Positions 1-9,145 of a stretch of 64,000 bases of DNA are shown one piece after another. The stretch lies in the NCBI RefSeq assembly GCF_001434465.1, contig NZ_AZGE01000002.1, positions 124,001 through 188,000 on the forward strand, in the 5' to 3' direction. Source of the DNA: Limosilactobacillus oris DSM 4864. GTDB lineage: Bacteria; Bacillota; Bacilli; Lactobacillales; Lactobacillaceae. The notes beneath the pieces are model-generated. The model did not search any database. It saw nothing but the letters and a program-made list of their open reading frames with translations, and had not been told where the DNA came from. Within the stretch, counting starts at the first letter, position 1. Each line of letters opens with the position of its first letter. Position numbers and translations under genes: made by a program.

Positions 1-371
1 TTATTAACACCGTCCATAACGCTGACCAGCGGGGGGAAGAACTCAACAAGTATGATTTGGCAGCCAGCTTCCAGCAAAGCGTGGTTGACGTGCTGGCAGA
101 AAAGACGATGCGTGCGCTTGACCAGTACCCGGTTAAGCAACTGATTCTTGCCGGCGGGGTCGCGGCTAACCATGGCCTACGTGACCGGCTGGACCATGAT
201 ATGGCTAAGTACCATTCCAACGTGACTATGCTGCAAGCACCGCTCAAACTCTGCGGAGATAATGCCGCAATGATTGGTGCGGCGGCGGCAGTCGACTACC
301 GGCATGGCGACCGGGCCGCGTGGGACTTAAATGCGGTTCCGGGACTGATGTTTGACCGGGCAAAGGAATAG
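1..371 (+). CDS. tsaD: tRNA N6-threonylcarbamoyladenosine transferase TsaD, C-terminal fragment
   Basis: The window opens inside this gene; the reading frame runs from base 3 to a TAG at 369-371, giving about 122 C-terminal residues. TsaD transfers the threonylcarbamoyl group to A37 of ANN-decoding tRNAs in the cytoplasm. The fragment shows the ASKHA-fold C-terminal motif [15 protein letters not shown] and the segment [13 protein letters not shown], both typical of the family near the nucleotide/metal site. The partner ATPase gene tsaE is also in this window at 57.4 kb, not adjacent. The gene is followed by a strong hairpin terminator. The N-terminal two thirds lie outside the window, so completeness cannot be judged. 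Confidence 0.93.
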   Translation, partial: INTVHNADQRGEELNKYDLAASFQQSVVDVLAEKTMRALDQYPVKQLILAGGVAANHGLRDRLDHDMAKYHSNVTMLQAPLKLCGDNAAMIGAAAAVDYRHGDRAAWDLNAVPGLMFDRAKE

Positions 372-412
372 GTTGTTTTCCCGCACTATCTTTATAAGAG
401 TTAAGAAGAAAT

Positions 413-449
413 AACGAAGAGACTGGGCATTAAACCCAGTCTCTTCGTT
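413..449 (+). terminator. Intrinsic terminator after tsaD
   Basis: A perfect 15-bp stem (413-427 with 435-449) closes a 7-base loop, between convergent tsaD and proC. It forms one end of dispersed repeat copy A. Confidence 0.85.
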
Positions 450-535
450 ACTTTAAAGATAACAATACGACGGCGCAGATGGCAGGCAGGTCAAATGGGT
501 TAGCTGCGCGTCGACAGGGTGGGACAGTTCTGTCC
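413..535 (-). repeat. Dispersed intergenic repeat, copy A
   Basis: Read on the reverse strand, this segment carries TCGACGCGCAGCTA, then a GCCTGCCAT..CTGCGCC module, then an A/T-rich link (ATCTTTAAAGTAA) and a terminator hairpin. The same order of blocks occurs at 8817-8987, 31184-31400, 37441-37529, 53842-53931 and 58340-58516. This copy lies between the convergent tsaD and proC 3' ends, with its hairpin end next to tsaD. Confidence 0.6.
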
Positions 536-546
536 GCCGCCCATGT

Positions 547-1314
547 TTAACCATTAGCTTTATTAACCGCGTCCATCACGGCATAGCGAAAGCCGTTTTT
601 TTCCAAAGCTTCGACCCCGCGGATGGTGGTGCCGCCGGGAGAGGTTACCTGGTCACGGAGCTGGGCAGGAGTCAGCCCGGTTTGGAGGGCGAGCTTGCCG
701 CTGCCGTTGACCATGCTAGCGGCGAGCCGGTAAGCAGTCGACCGGTTCAGACCGTATTTAACGCCGGCATCTCCCAGGGCGTCCATCAAGACATCGACGA
801 ATGCCGGCCCGCAACCGCCAATGGTGCCTACAATGCCGAGCTGGCTTTCTGGAACCCTGATGATCTCTCCTAGTGGAGTCAGCACGTGGTTGATTTTGTC
901 AAAAGCAGGTGCCATAACGTGGCCTCCTAAGGCAAGGCCAATTGTTCCGGCATTAACTGCTACCGGAATGTTGGGGATGATGGCAGCGAGCGGGTTAGTG
1001 GGCAGGATTGCAGCAATGTCCGCCAAGCGAATCCCCGCGGCTGCAGAGATAATTACTGTGTGGGCGGGGAGGGCTGCTAGTTCCTCCAAGACCGCCAAGG
1101 TGACCTTGGCAGGCGTGGTAATTATAACGACGGCTGACTTTTTGCTGACTACTTCTTCAGAGCTGTTAACCAGACGGAAGCCGGCCTCCTGAGCAAACTT
1201 GCTAACCCGTGGGTTGACCGGGTTCATACCGATAATATCATCCTCGTGCTGGTTCAAGAGCCCCTTGATAATTGCTGAGCCCATCTGACCCACGCCGATT
1301 ACTGCGATTTTCAT
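547..1314 (-). CDS. proC: Pyrroline-5-carboxylate reductase
   Basis: Catalyses the NAD(P)H-dependent last step of proline synthesis, pyrroline-5-carboxylate to proline, in the cytosol. The 255-residue product starts with a Rossmann dinucleotide motif (GVGQMGSAIIKGL, residues about 7-19) and ends with the family's conserved helical dimerisation region including LRDQVTSPGGTTIRGVEALE, the ProC signature. A GAGGAGG ribosome-binding site lies 5-6 bases before the ATG. No proB or proA is nearby, so it stands alone, divergent from the T-box-led mtnU-mtnE unit. Length is slightly below the usual 260-280 residues but both signatures are intact. Confidence 0.95.
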   Translation of the reverse strand: MKIAVIGVGQMGSAIIKGLLNQHEDDIIGMNPVNPRVSKFAQEAGFRLVNSSEEVVSKKSAVVIITTPAKVTLAVLEELAALPAHTVIISAAAGIRLADIAAILPTNPLAAIIPNIPVAVNAGTIGLALGGHVMAPAFDKINHVLTPLGEIIRVPESQLGIVGTIGGCGPAFVDVLMDALGDAGVKYGLNRSTAYRLAASMVNGSGKLALQTGLTPAQLRDQVTSPGGTTIRGVEALEKNGFRYAVMDAVNKANG

Positions 1315-1389
1315 TTCATCGTCCTCCTCTGAGTTGTTGCCCCTATTTTACAATAGAAGCGGTGGTTAAAACTTAATTTGGGGAAACAA

Positions 1390-1418
1390 TTGACATTACA
1401 TTAAAGAAAGATTAAAAT
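1390..1418 (+). promoter_or_regulatory. Sigma-A promoter for the T-box leader
   Basis: TTGACA (1390-1395) and TAAAAT (1413-1418) with a 17-base spacer. The leader RNA would start about 1425, just ahead of T-box stem I. Confidence 0.8.
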
Positions 1419-1440
1419 GCGATTAATAAGAAATGTAAAA

Positions 1441-1686
1441 CGACGGATGAGTACGTTCCCGTTGGGGCACACAGAGAGCCTCTGAAATGCTGGAAGGAGG
1501 TTGCTGACGGAACGAAAAATGGTCTGCCAATTGTTTGCGCTGACGAGCTATTTGAGTGAGTTGGCGCCGGGTGAGTTCCGCTAACAACTCCAAGTGTAGT
1601 AACTTAGCAAGGCTGTTGCTGTGAGGCAGCAGTAAATTAAGGTGGTAACGCGGGAGCCCTCGTCCTTTTTGGATGGGGGCTTTTTG
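1441..1686 (+). promoter_or_regulatory. T-box riboswitch, probable methionine specifier
   Basis: The leader has the T-box core AAGGTGGTAACGCGGGAGCC (1639-1658), directly overlapped by an intrinsic terminator (AGCCCTCGTCC, 1655-1665, with GGATGGGGGC, 1671-1680, then a T tract). Upstream is a stem I with an AGTA motif at 1450-1453 and an upper helix pairing CGTTCC with GGAACG. The 3' side of the internal loop reads GAAAAATGG, placing AUG at 1519-1521 as the likely specifier codon. Binding of uncharged tRNA-Met would favour the antiterminator. The class is clear. The specifier assignment rests on my hand folding, but it agrees with the methionine-salvage genes downstream. Confidence 0.9.
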
Positions 1687-1706
1687 AATTTAATGGGGTG
1701 GTAAAG

Positions 1707-2492
1707 GTGAAGATAAAAGTAGCACTGGGACAATTTAATATTCAGTTTGCGCAACCGGCAGCAAACCGTACACGGGTGCGGGAACTGGTTGCCGCCGCAG
1801 CAGATGGTGAGGCGGACGTGGTCGTATTACCGGAAATGTGGAATACCGGTTACGCCCTTGATAAGTTGCCGGCGCTGGCGGACGAAGGGGGCCAAGAAAC
1901 GTTGGCGTTGCTTCAGGAGCTGGCTCGTCAGTACCAGGTGGGAATCGTTGGCGGCTCGGTAGCGGTCAAAATTGGCCCGCACTTTGTTAACCGGACACTT
2001 GTGGTTGATCCATTAGGAAACTTGCTGGGACAATACGATAAGGTCCACCTCTTTGGACTGATGGCGGAAGACCAGTACCTGCAAGCTGGCAATCAGGAAA
2101 ACTACTTCCGGCTGGCCGGGGTCCCCAGCGCCAGCTTCATCTGTTATGACCTCCGCTTTCCGGAATGGATTCGGACTGTTGCCCGTCACGGGACTGACCT
2201 TTTGTACTTCCCGGCGGAATGGCCGGCGGTGCGGATTCCGCAATGGGAAATCCTGCTGCGGGCGCGGGCAGTCGAAAACCAATGTTTCGTGGTGGCCGTA
2301 AACCGGGTTGGCGACGATCCGGATAACCACTTTAATGGTCACTCTCTGGTAATCGATCCCCTGGGCCGGGTAATTGCCGATGCGGGGGAGCGTGATGGAG
2401 TCATCTTTGCCGAGATTGACCTTGACCAATTGGGAACGGTAAGGGGACCGATTCCGGTCTTTGCTGACCGGCGCCCAGAACTATATAAATAA
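1707..2492 (+). CDS. mtnU: Carbon-nitrogen hydrolase, probable omega-amidase MtnU
   Basis: A nitrilase-superfamily amidase, cytosolic, predicted to hydrolyse omega-amides of 2-oxoacids such as 2-oxoglutaramate formed when glutamine is the amino donor of the partner transaminase. The Glu-Lys-Cys triad is visible: VVLPEMWNTGY (Glu), DKVHLFGL (Lys) and SFICYDLRFPEW (Cys). A possible GTG at 1698 lies on top of the ribosome-binding region GGGGTGG, so the GTG at 1707 (VKIKVALGQF) is preferred, giving 261 residues. It follows the T-box directly and lies 18 bases before mtnE. B. subtilis also pairs ykrU (mtnU) with mtnE. Another nitrilase-family amidase cannot be excluded. Confidence 0.82.
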   Translation: MKIKVALGQFNIQFAQPAANRTRVRELVAAAADGEADVVVLPEMWNTGYALDKLPALADEGGQETLALLQELARQYQVGIVGGSVAVKIGPHFVNRTLVVDPLGNLLGQYDKVHLFGLMAEDQYLQAGNQENYFRLAGVPSASFICYDLRFPEWIRTVARHGTDLLYFPAEWPAVRIPQWEILLRARAVENQCFVVAVNRVGDDPDNHFNGHSLVIDPLGRVIADAGERDGVIFAEIDLDQLGTVRGPIPVFADRRPELYK

Positions 2493-2510
2493 GAGAAAAG
2501 GGGAATAAGC

Positions 2511-3689
2511 ATGGAATTTCAACAATCACACTTACTTGATACACTGCCGAAGCAGTTCTTTGCTAACCTTGTGGCAAAAGTAGGCCAAAAGGTTGCCGCG
2601 GGGGTTGACGTTATCAACCTGGGGCAGGGGAACCCCGACAAGCCAACCCCTGACTATATTGTTCAAGCGACCCAGAAGTGGGTTGCTGATCCACAGACCC
2701 ATAAGTATTCACCGTTTCAGGGCCTGCCAGAATTTAAGCGGGCGGCTGCCGACTTTTACCAAGAAAAGTACGGGGCCCACTTTGACCCGGAACAGGAGGT
2801 CGCTATTCTTGGCGGTTCCAAGATTGGCCTGGTTGAACTGCCCTGGGCGTTGATGAATCCGGGTGATACCTACTTGCTGCCGGATCCTGGCTACCCGGAT
2901 TACTTTTCCGGCGCGGCCCTGGGCGGCGTTAAGTTTGAGACGGTTCCCCTGCTAGCGGAAAATAACTTTCTACCGGACCTCCAGTCCATCCCGGAGGAAG
3001 TTGCCCGGCGTGCGAAGTTCTTTTACCTCAACTACCCGAATAACCCAACCGGTGCAGTGGCGACGAAGGAGTTCTATCAAGAACTGGTGGCGTGGGCGCA
3101 AAAGTACCATGTGGGAATTATTAGCGACTTCGCCTATGGTGCCTTGGGCTTTGACGGGCAGGCACCGTTGAGCTTCATGCAGACTCCGGGGGCCAAGGAG
3201 GTCGGAATTGAATTTTATACCTACTCCAAGACCTTTAACATGGCCGGCTGGCGAATTGCCTTCGCGGTGGGGAATCGGGACATTATTAGTGCCCTGAACT
3301 TAATCCAGGACCACCTGTTTGTCAGCCTTTTTCCAGCACTGCAAAAAGCGGCAATTGATGCGCTGCGGGATTCCCGGCGGGACGCGGCCATTGCGGAAAT
3401 CGTTCACCGCTATGAGGAGCGGCGCGACGCCTTCGTTAACGCCGCGGAAAAAATCGGCTGGCACGCCTTTGTTCCGGCTGGGACCTTTTATGCCTGGATG
3501 CCCGTGCCGGACGGTTACAGCAGTGAATCCTTTGCCGACCTGCTGTTGGATAAGGCCGGCGTGGCGGTCGCACCCGGAAATGGTTTTGGCGAACATGGCG
3601 AGGGCTATGTGCGGATTGGCCTTTTGATCTCGCCAGAACGGCTGGAAGAGGCAGTGGAACGGATTGGCAAGCTAAACCTATTTCAATAA
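2511..3689 (+). CDS. mtnE: PLP-dependent aminotransferase, MtnE-type (ketomethylthiobutyrate transaminase)
   Basis: A class I/II aminotransferase of 392 residues. The PLP lysine lies in YSKTFNMAGWR (about residue 240), the PLP-phosphate and substrate region in LNYPNNPTG, and the C-terminal Arg in VRIGLLISPERL. The N-terminal stretch FEQSH-like through DVINLGQGNPDKPTP and the C-terminal APGNGFGEHGEGYVRIGLL closely resemble, from memory, B. subtilis YkrV/MtnE, which transaminates 2-oxo-4-methylthiobutyrate to methionine. A GGGG-type ribosome-binding site precedes the ATG. Pairing with MtnU and control by a probable Met T-box support a methionine role. The rest of the salvage pathway is not in the window, so the physiological substrate is inferred. 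Confidence 0.82.
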   Translation: MEFQQSHLLDTLPKQFFANLVAKVGQKVAAGVDVINLGQGNPDKPTPDYIVQATQKWVADPQTHKYSPFQGLPEFKRAAADFYQEKYGAHFDPEQEVAILGGSKIGLVELPWALMNPGDTYLLPDPGYPDYFSGAALGGVKFETVPLLAENNFLPDLQSIPEEVARRAKFFYLNYPNNPTGAVATKEFYQELVAWAQKYHVGIISDFAYGALGFDGQAPLSFMQTPGAKEVGIEFYTYSKTFNMAGWRIAFAVGNRDIISALNLIQDHLFVSLFPALQKAAIDALRDSRRDAAIAEIVHRYEERRDAFVNAAEKIGWHAFVPAGTFYAWMPVPDGYSSESFADLLLDKAGVAVAPGNGFGEHGEGYVRIGLLISPERLEEAVERIGKLNLFQ

Positions 3690-3740
3690 AATGGGGCGGG
3701 CTGTGACATTAATCTGGTTACTTTAATAAATGCAAGAACC

Positions 3741-3785
3741 AACTAAGCTCCAGTGCTCGGCAAGACCGAACTCTGGAGCTTAGTT
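3741..3785. terminator. Bidirectional hairpin between mtnE and the ABC-F gene
   Basis: A 13-bp perfect stem (AACTAAGCTCCAG with CTGGAGCTTAGTT) around a 19-base loop between convergent genes. Flanking T tracts are weak, so termination efficiency is uncertain. Confidence 0.6.
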
Positions 3786-3821
3786 ATACTTTCTAAAAGA
3801 CTGGCTACGTCCTAGTCACAA

Positions 3822-5756
3822 TTAATTTTCCTGATCAAAGTTTTCCAACTCTTCGGCCGCTGCCGTCCAGTCCAATTCAACTTCTTCGGACTGTGCCTTG
3901 AGCTGGTCAAGTTCCTTCTGCAGGTCGGTCAGCTTGCCGATATCGGTTGCCACCTCCGGCTTGCTCATCTCTGCTTCAATATTGGCTTGCTGGTCTTCTA
4001 GCTGGGCCATCTGCTTCTCTAAGTCGTCGACTTTTCGTTGCAGCTTGCGCCGGGCCCGTTGCTGGTCCTTGCTTTGCTGGTATGATTGCTTCCCCTGTGA
4101 AGAGGCGGGAGAGGACTGGGCTGAGCTTGCTGGATTAGGTGCCGTTGCCTTAGCAACCGTGGCGAGGTAGTCATCGTAGTCACCCTCGTAGTGCTTGATG
4201 CCGTCTTTGCGCATATCCAGGATGTCGGTTGCCACTTGGTTGATGAAGTACCGGTCGTGAGAAACGAAGAGGACCGTGCCAGGGAATTCGTTGATGGCAC
4301 TCTCGAGGACTTCCCGACTATCGATATCCAGGTGGTTGGTCGGTTCATCCAAAATCAGGAAGTTGATTGGCTGAAACGAGAGCTTAGTCAGTTCTAAGCG
4401 GGCCTTTTCTCCCCCTGATAGCTCGTGGACGACCTTATAGACGTCATCGCCGACGAAGAGAAAACTTCCCAGGAGGGAGCGAATATCCTTTTCCGGTACT
4501 TCTGGATGGTCATCCCATACTTCTTCCAGCACCGTCTTATCAGCGTGAAGTTGCTGCTGTTCCTGATCGTAGTAGCCAACGTCCAAGTTGGCGCCGAATT
4601 TAACGCTTCCGCTGACCGCCGGAATTTTATTGAGGATGGTCTTGAGCAGGGTTGATTTGCCAATCCCATTCGGGCCAATAATTCCGACCCGGTGGGGCTT
4701 ACGAACTGCAAAGGACAGGGGGCCAGCCAAGACTTGATCGTCATAGCCGACCTTGAGTTGGTCAACATCCAGCACTTCATTGCCGCTGGCCTTTTCGCTG
4801 TGGAAATGAAAGTGGATGGACTGGTCATCGGTCACTGGACGGTCCAGCCGCTCCATCTTTTCCAGTTGCTTGCGGCGGGCCTGAGCACGCTTAGTGGTCG
4901 ATGCCCGGACGATGTTACGGTTTACGAAATCCTCCAGTTTAGCAATCTTTTTTTGCTGCTGGTCGTAGTGCTTCCACTCCGCCTTTAGCCATTCCTGCTT
5001 GTGCTGGACAAACTGAGTGTAGTTGCCGGTATAGTGCCGGAGGGTGCGGTTGTCTAAGTCATAGACGTCCTTGACAACGTGGCCCAGAAAGTAGCGGTCG
5101 TGGGAAACAACCAGCAGGGCGCCCTGGTAGCTCTTGAGGTAGTCTTCTAGCCAGGCCAGCACGTTCATATCCAAGTGGTTAGTTGGTTCGTCTAGTATTA
5201 GCAGGTTGGGTGCCTGTAATAAAATCTTAGCCAGTGCCAGCTTGGTCTTTTGCCCACCGGAAAGGGCGTTGACTGGAGTGTCGTAGTATTCTTCGCCGAA
5301 GCCAAAGCCGGTGAGGATGCCCCGCATTCGGGATTCATACTCAAAACCGCCCCGTTTTTTAAAATCCCCCTGGAGGCGGTCGTACTGTTCCATTACCCGG
5401 CCGTATTGGTCGGTCGTGGCGTCAAGGGTTGCCAGCTGCTTTTCCAGGTCATGGATCGTCTGTTCTTCTCTATGCAGGTCGGCAAAGACGGTATCAAGCT
5501 CTGCCCAGATGTTGTTTTGACTATCTAAACCCTGGTCCTGGGCCAAGTAGCCGATGGAAAGGTCCTTCGCCTTGCTGATGGTTCCTTCGTCGGGACTGGT
5601 AATTCCCGCAATCATTTTTAACAAAGTAGTTTTGCCGGCTCCGTTGCGGCCAACCAGCGCCGTACGGCCGTGCTCCTGGATTTGCAGGTTAATATTATGG
5701 AAGAGAACGTCGGCCCCGAAGCGGCGCTCGACGTCGTTTGTTTGCAACAGAATCAT
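3822..5756 (-). CDS. ABC-F family ribosome-associated ATPase (YdiF-type)
   Basis: A soluble tandem-ATPase protein of 644 residues without membrane segments. ABC-F proteins act on stalled or initiating ribosomes or give antibiotic protection. Domain 1 has GRNGAGKTT, LSGGQKTKLALAKIL and LILDEPTNHLD. An inter-domain linker rich in Lys, Arg and Gln follows (about residues 240-310), containing the arm motif. Domain 2 has GPNGIGKST, LSGGEKARLEL and LILDEPTNHLD. Residues about 530-640 form a Gln/Ser-rich linker and a predicted coiled coil. The position beside rex and groESL matches the B. subtilis ydiF-rex-groE neighbourhood. It is unlike membrane ABC transporters; the exact subfamily is uncertain. 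Confidence 0.88.
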   Translation of the reverse strand: MILLQTNDVERRFGADVLFHNINLQIQEHGRTALVGRNGAGKTTLLKMIAGITSPDEGTISKAKDLSIGYLAQDQGLDSQNNIWAELDTVFADLHREEQTIHDLEKQLATLDATTDQYGRVMEQYDRLQGDFKKRGGFEYESRMRGILTGFGFGEEYYDTPVNALSGGQKTKLALAKILLQAPNLLILDEPTNHLDMNVLAWLEDYLKSYQGALLVVSHDRYFLGHVVKDVYDLDNRTLRHYTGNYTQFVQHKQEWLKAEWKHYDQQQKKIAKLEDFVNRNIVRASTTKRAQARRKQLEKMERLDRPVTDDQSIHFHFHSEKASGNEVLDVDQLKVGYDDQVLAGPLSFAVRKPHRVGIIGPNGIGKSTLLKTILNKIPAVSGSVKFGANLDVGYYDQEQQQLHADKTVLEEVWDDHPEVPEKDIRSLLGSFLFVGDDVYKVVHELSGGEKARLELTKLSFQPINFLILDEPTNHLDIDSREVLESAINEFPGTVLFVSHDRYFINQVATDILDMRKDGIKHYEGDYDDYLATVAKATAPNPASSAQSSPASSQGKQSYQQSKDQQRARRKLQRKVDDLEKQMAQLEDQQANIEAEMSKPEVATDIGKLTDLQKELDQLKAQSEEVELDWTAAAEELENFDQEN

Positions 5757-5839
5757 TTTGAAACCTCGCTAATATCATTATGCTAACAATCATTATTTTA
5801 GCAGATTTCCCCTTATTTTATTAAAAAAGTGGAATTATT

Positions 5840-5879
5840 TTGTATACCGCTTCACAAAACGACGGTTAATTGCTAGAAT
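5840..5879 (+). promoter_or_regulatory. rex promoter with overlapping Rex operator
   Basis: TTCACA (5851-5856) and TAGAAT (5874-5879) are spaced by 17 bases with an extended TG. The 18-base segment 5840-5857 reads TTGTAT-N6-TCACAA, matching the Rex operator TTGTGA-N6-TCACAA except at two positions of the left half, and it covers the -35 element. This implies NADH/NAD-sensitive autoregulation. Confidence 0.65.
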
Positions 5880-5903
5880 AGTTAGGAACTAAATTTCACA
5901 AGA

Positions 5904-5960
5904 GCGACGTGGCCGTTCAACTAATAAGTTATATCCCAATCACTTTACAGGACACGTCGC
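5904..5960 (+). other. Leader inverted repeat upstream of rex
   Basis: GCGACGTG (5904-5911) pairs perfectly with CACGTCGC (5953-5960), extended by a CC/GG pair after one mismatch. The loop is about 40 bases. No T tract follows, so it is not a terminator. It ends 14 bases before the rex ribosome-binding site. Confidence 0.5.
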
Positions 5961-5986
5961 AAAAGAAGATGAATAGGGGGATAAAG

Positions 5987-6628
5987 ATGACAACAAAGAA
6001 AATACCACGGGCGACGGCGCGGCGGTTACCTATCTACTATCGCTACCTGACGATTTTACTGAACGCGAAGAAGGAACGGGTCTCATCGACCGAACTATCC
6101 GAAGCGGTTCAAGTTGATTCGGCGACGATTCGGCGGGACTTTTCCTACTTTGGTGAACTGGGAAAGCGGGGCTATGGATATGACGTAGCGAGCTTGTTAA
6201 AGTTCTTTAAGGGGATTTTGCACCAGGATTCACTGGTCAGCGTGGCCCTGGTCGGGGTCGGTAGCCTGGGAAGCGCCCTGCTGAACTTCAACTTCCACCA
6301 GGACACGAACCTGCGGATTAGCGCGGCCTTTGACACTAAGCCGGAATTAGCGAATAAGATCAAGAGTGGGATTCCGGTATACCCGGCAACGGATATTAAA
6401 AAGCAGCTCCAGGAACAGCAAATTGACATTGTCATTTTGACGGTTCCCGGCGAACATGCTCAGGAGGTTGCGGACCAGCTGGTTGAAGCCGGTGTCCGGG
6501 GAATCCTAAACTTCTCACCAGTCCGCCTTTCCGTACCGAAGGAGGTTCAGGTACAAAATATTGACCTGACTAATGAACTGCAAACACTGATTTACTTTAT
6601 TAAGAACTATTCTGATAATAAGAAATAG
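5987..6628 (+). CDS. rex: Redox-sensing transcriptional repressor Rex
   Basis: Rex senses the NADH/NAD+ ratio and represses fermentative genes under oxidised conditions. The 213-residue product has an N-terminal winged-helix domain (about 1-80, with [36 protein letters not shown]) and a C-terminal Rossmann domain with [12 protein letters not shown]. Upstream in-frame starts would add a non-homologous tail of up to 26 residues; the ATG at 5987 sits 6 bases after AGGGGGA and gives the family length. It is monocistronic, ended by a hairpin terminator. Its promoter carries a probable Rex site, and the leader holds a long-range inverted repeat (5904-5960). Confidence 0.95.
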   Translation: MTTKKIPRATARRLPIYYRYLTILLNAKKERVSSTELSEAVQVDSATIRRDFSYFGELGKRGYGYDVASLLKFFKGILHQDSLVSVALVGVGSLGSALLNFNFHQDTNLRISAAFDTKPELANKIKSGIPVYPATDIKKQLQEQQIDIVILTVPGEHAQEVADQLVEAGVRGILNFSPVRLSVPKEVQVQNIDLTNELQTLIYFIKNYSDNKK

Positions 6629-6635
6629 TGATATT

Positions 6636-6673
6636 TCCCGTCTGATACTCTGGGGTGTCAGCGGGATTTTTTA
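6636..6673 (+). terminator. Intrinsic terminator after rex
   Basis: TCCCG(T)CTGATAC pairs with GGTGTCAGCGGGA and is followed by TTTTTTATT. Confidence 0.8.
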
Positions 6674-6684
6674 TTACCTGAAAT

Positions 6685-6701
6685 AGTCAAAATTAGTCAA
6701 A
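6685..6701 (+). promoter_or_regulatory. CtsR operator upstream of groESL
   Basis: AGTCAAA-ATT-AGTCAAA, a tandem heptad matching the CtsR consensus RGTCAAANANRGTCAAA with one mismatch in the spacer. It lies just upstream of the groESL -35. Confidence 0.7.
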
Positions 6702-6709
6702 CTTATCAG

Positions 6710-6739
6710 TTGCTTTTTAGGTCAAGGGTGGTGTATAGT
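6710..6739 (+). promoter_or_regulatory. groESL sigma-A promoter
   Basis: TTGCTT (6710-6715) and TATAGT (6734-6739), an 18-base spacer, with an extended TG before the -10. It lies between the CtsR and CIRCE sites. Confidence 0.7.
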
Positions 6740-6750
6740 AAGAATTGCGG

Positions 6751-6777
6751 TTAGCACTTAACAAGCAAGAGTGCTAA
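6751..6777 (+). promoter_or_regulatory. CIRCE element (HrcA operator)
   Basis: TTAGCACTT-N9-GAGTGCTAA, one base away from the canonical TTAGCACTC-N9-GAGTGCTAA, positioned just after the predicted transcription start of groESL. Confidence 0.93.
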
Positions 6778-6814
6778 AAGCAAATTTATTAATTAACAAG
6801 ATGGAGGGATTGAC

Positions 6815-7099
6815 GTGTTAAAACCATTAGGAGATCGCGTTGTTCTACAAGCTGAAACTGAAGAAGAAAAGACGGTTGGTGGGATTGTCCTTGCTTCCAA
6901 CGTAAAGGAAAAGCCGACTACTGGTAAGGTAATTGCCGTTGGTGAGGGACGGACCCTTGATAACGGTCAAAAGCTTGCTCCAGCTGTTAAAGAGGGCGAC
7001 CGGGTACTGTTTGACAAGTACGCCGGCAATGAAGTTGAATACAACGGCGAAAAGTACCTTGTCGTTCACGAAAAGGACTTAGTTGCTGTAATCGACTAG
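6815..7099 (+). CDS. groES: Co-chaperonin GroES
   Basis: The heptameric lid of the GroEL folding chamber, cytosolic. The 94-residue protein begins [11 protein letters not shown] and shows the mobile loop around [20 protein letters not shown] and the roof/core segment [23 protein letters not shown]. It starts at GTG 6815, with GGAGGGA 6 bases upstream; a 76-codon-spaced alternative does not exist. It is the first gene of the groES-groEL operon with a 62-base gap to groEL, under CIRCE and CtsR sites. Confidence 0.97.
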   Translation: MLKPLGDRVVLQAETEEEKTVGGIVLASNVKEKPTTGKVIAVGEGRTLDNGQKLAPAVKEGDRVLFDKYAGNEVEYNGEKYLVVHEKDLVAVID

Positions 7100-7149
7100 C
7101 ATAATATAAAGATAGAACATAACACTTTAAAAACAAATTTCTTATTTGA

Positions 7150-8790
<1,641 letters not shown>

Positions 8791-8816
8791 TTTGAAGTTA
8801 AGTTAAAGAAAAAGGG

Positions 8817-8842
8817 GGCTGGGAATTAATCCCAGCCTCTTT
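8817..8842 (+). terminator. Intrinsic terminator after groEL
   Basis: GGCTGGGA (8817-8824) pairs with TCCCAGCC (8830-8837), followed by TCTTTG. It forms one end of repeat copy B. Confidence 0.8.
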
Positions 8843-8987
8843 GCTATTTTAAACATGATAAGGCTACAGCGCGGTAGCTGGCCGGCAGTTCAAACGCTGA
8901 CCAATCTTGAGCTTCCTTAAATGGGCTAGCTGTGCGTCGACGGGGTGGGACGATGAACTGGTCAAGCCGGTTCTGCCCCACTTTTTT
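8817..8987 (-). repeat. Dispersed intergenic repeat, copy B (with second terminator)
   Basis: Read on the reverse strand, it contains GTCGACGCACAGCTAGCC, CAGCGTTTGAACTGCCGGCC, AGCTACCGCGCTG, TTTAAAATAGCAAAGAGG and a terminator, the same block order as the other copies. The distal end holds a second hairpin on the forward strand (8945-8961 with 8967-8981) followed by six T. With the KimA promoter it fills the 355-base gap between groEL and kimA. Confidence 0.65.
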
Positions 8988-9086
8988 GTTTAGGGGGAAT
9001 ATTTCCCGGGAAATATGAGCAATTATGGCGAAAATCAGAATTTTCATCGCCATGGTGATTGAAAAGTAGGATAATTAGTTGTAACA

Positions 9087-9114
9087 TTGTTCAGTCATAC
9101 GAGGATGATAAAAT
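9087..9114 (+). promoter_or_regulatory. Possible promoter of the KimA gene
   Basis: TTGTTC (9087-9092) and TAAAAT (9109-9114) with a 16-base spacer. The short leader, about 25 bases, leaves no room for a ydaO-type c-di-AMP riboswitch. Confidence 0.45.
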
Positions 9115-9145
9115 ACTTAATACTTAACTGAGTAGGAGGATAGCA

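Noticed and set aside
8844-9053. Reverse-strand 69-codon open frame
   Set aside because: It runs across repeat copy B and its hairpins, has no ribosome-binding site and matches no family.
9054-9145. c-di-AMP (ydaO-type) riboswitch before the KimA gene
   Set aside because: The region is too short and has no recognisable motif of that class.
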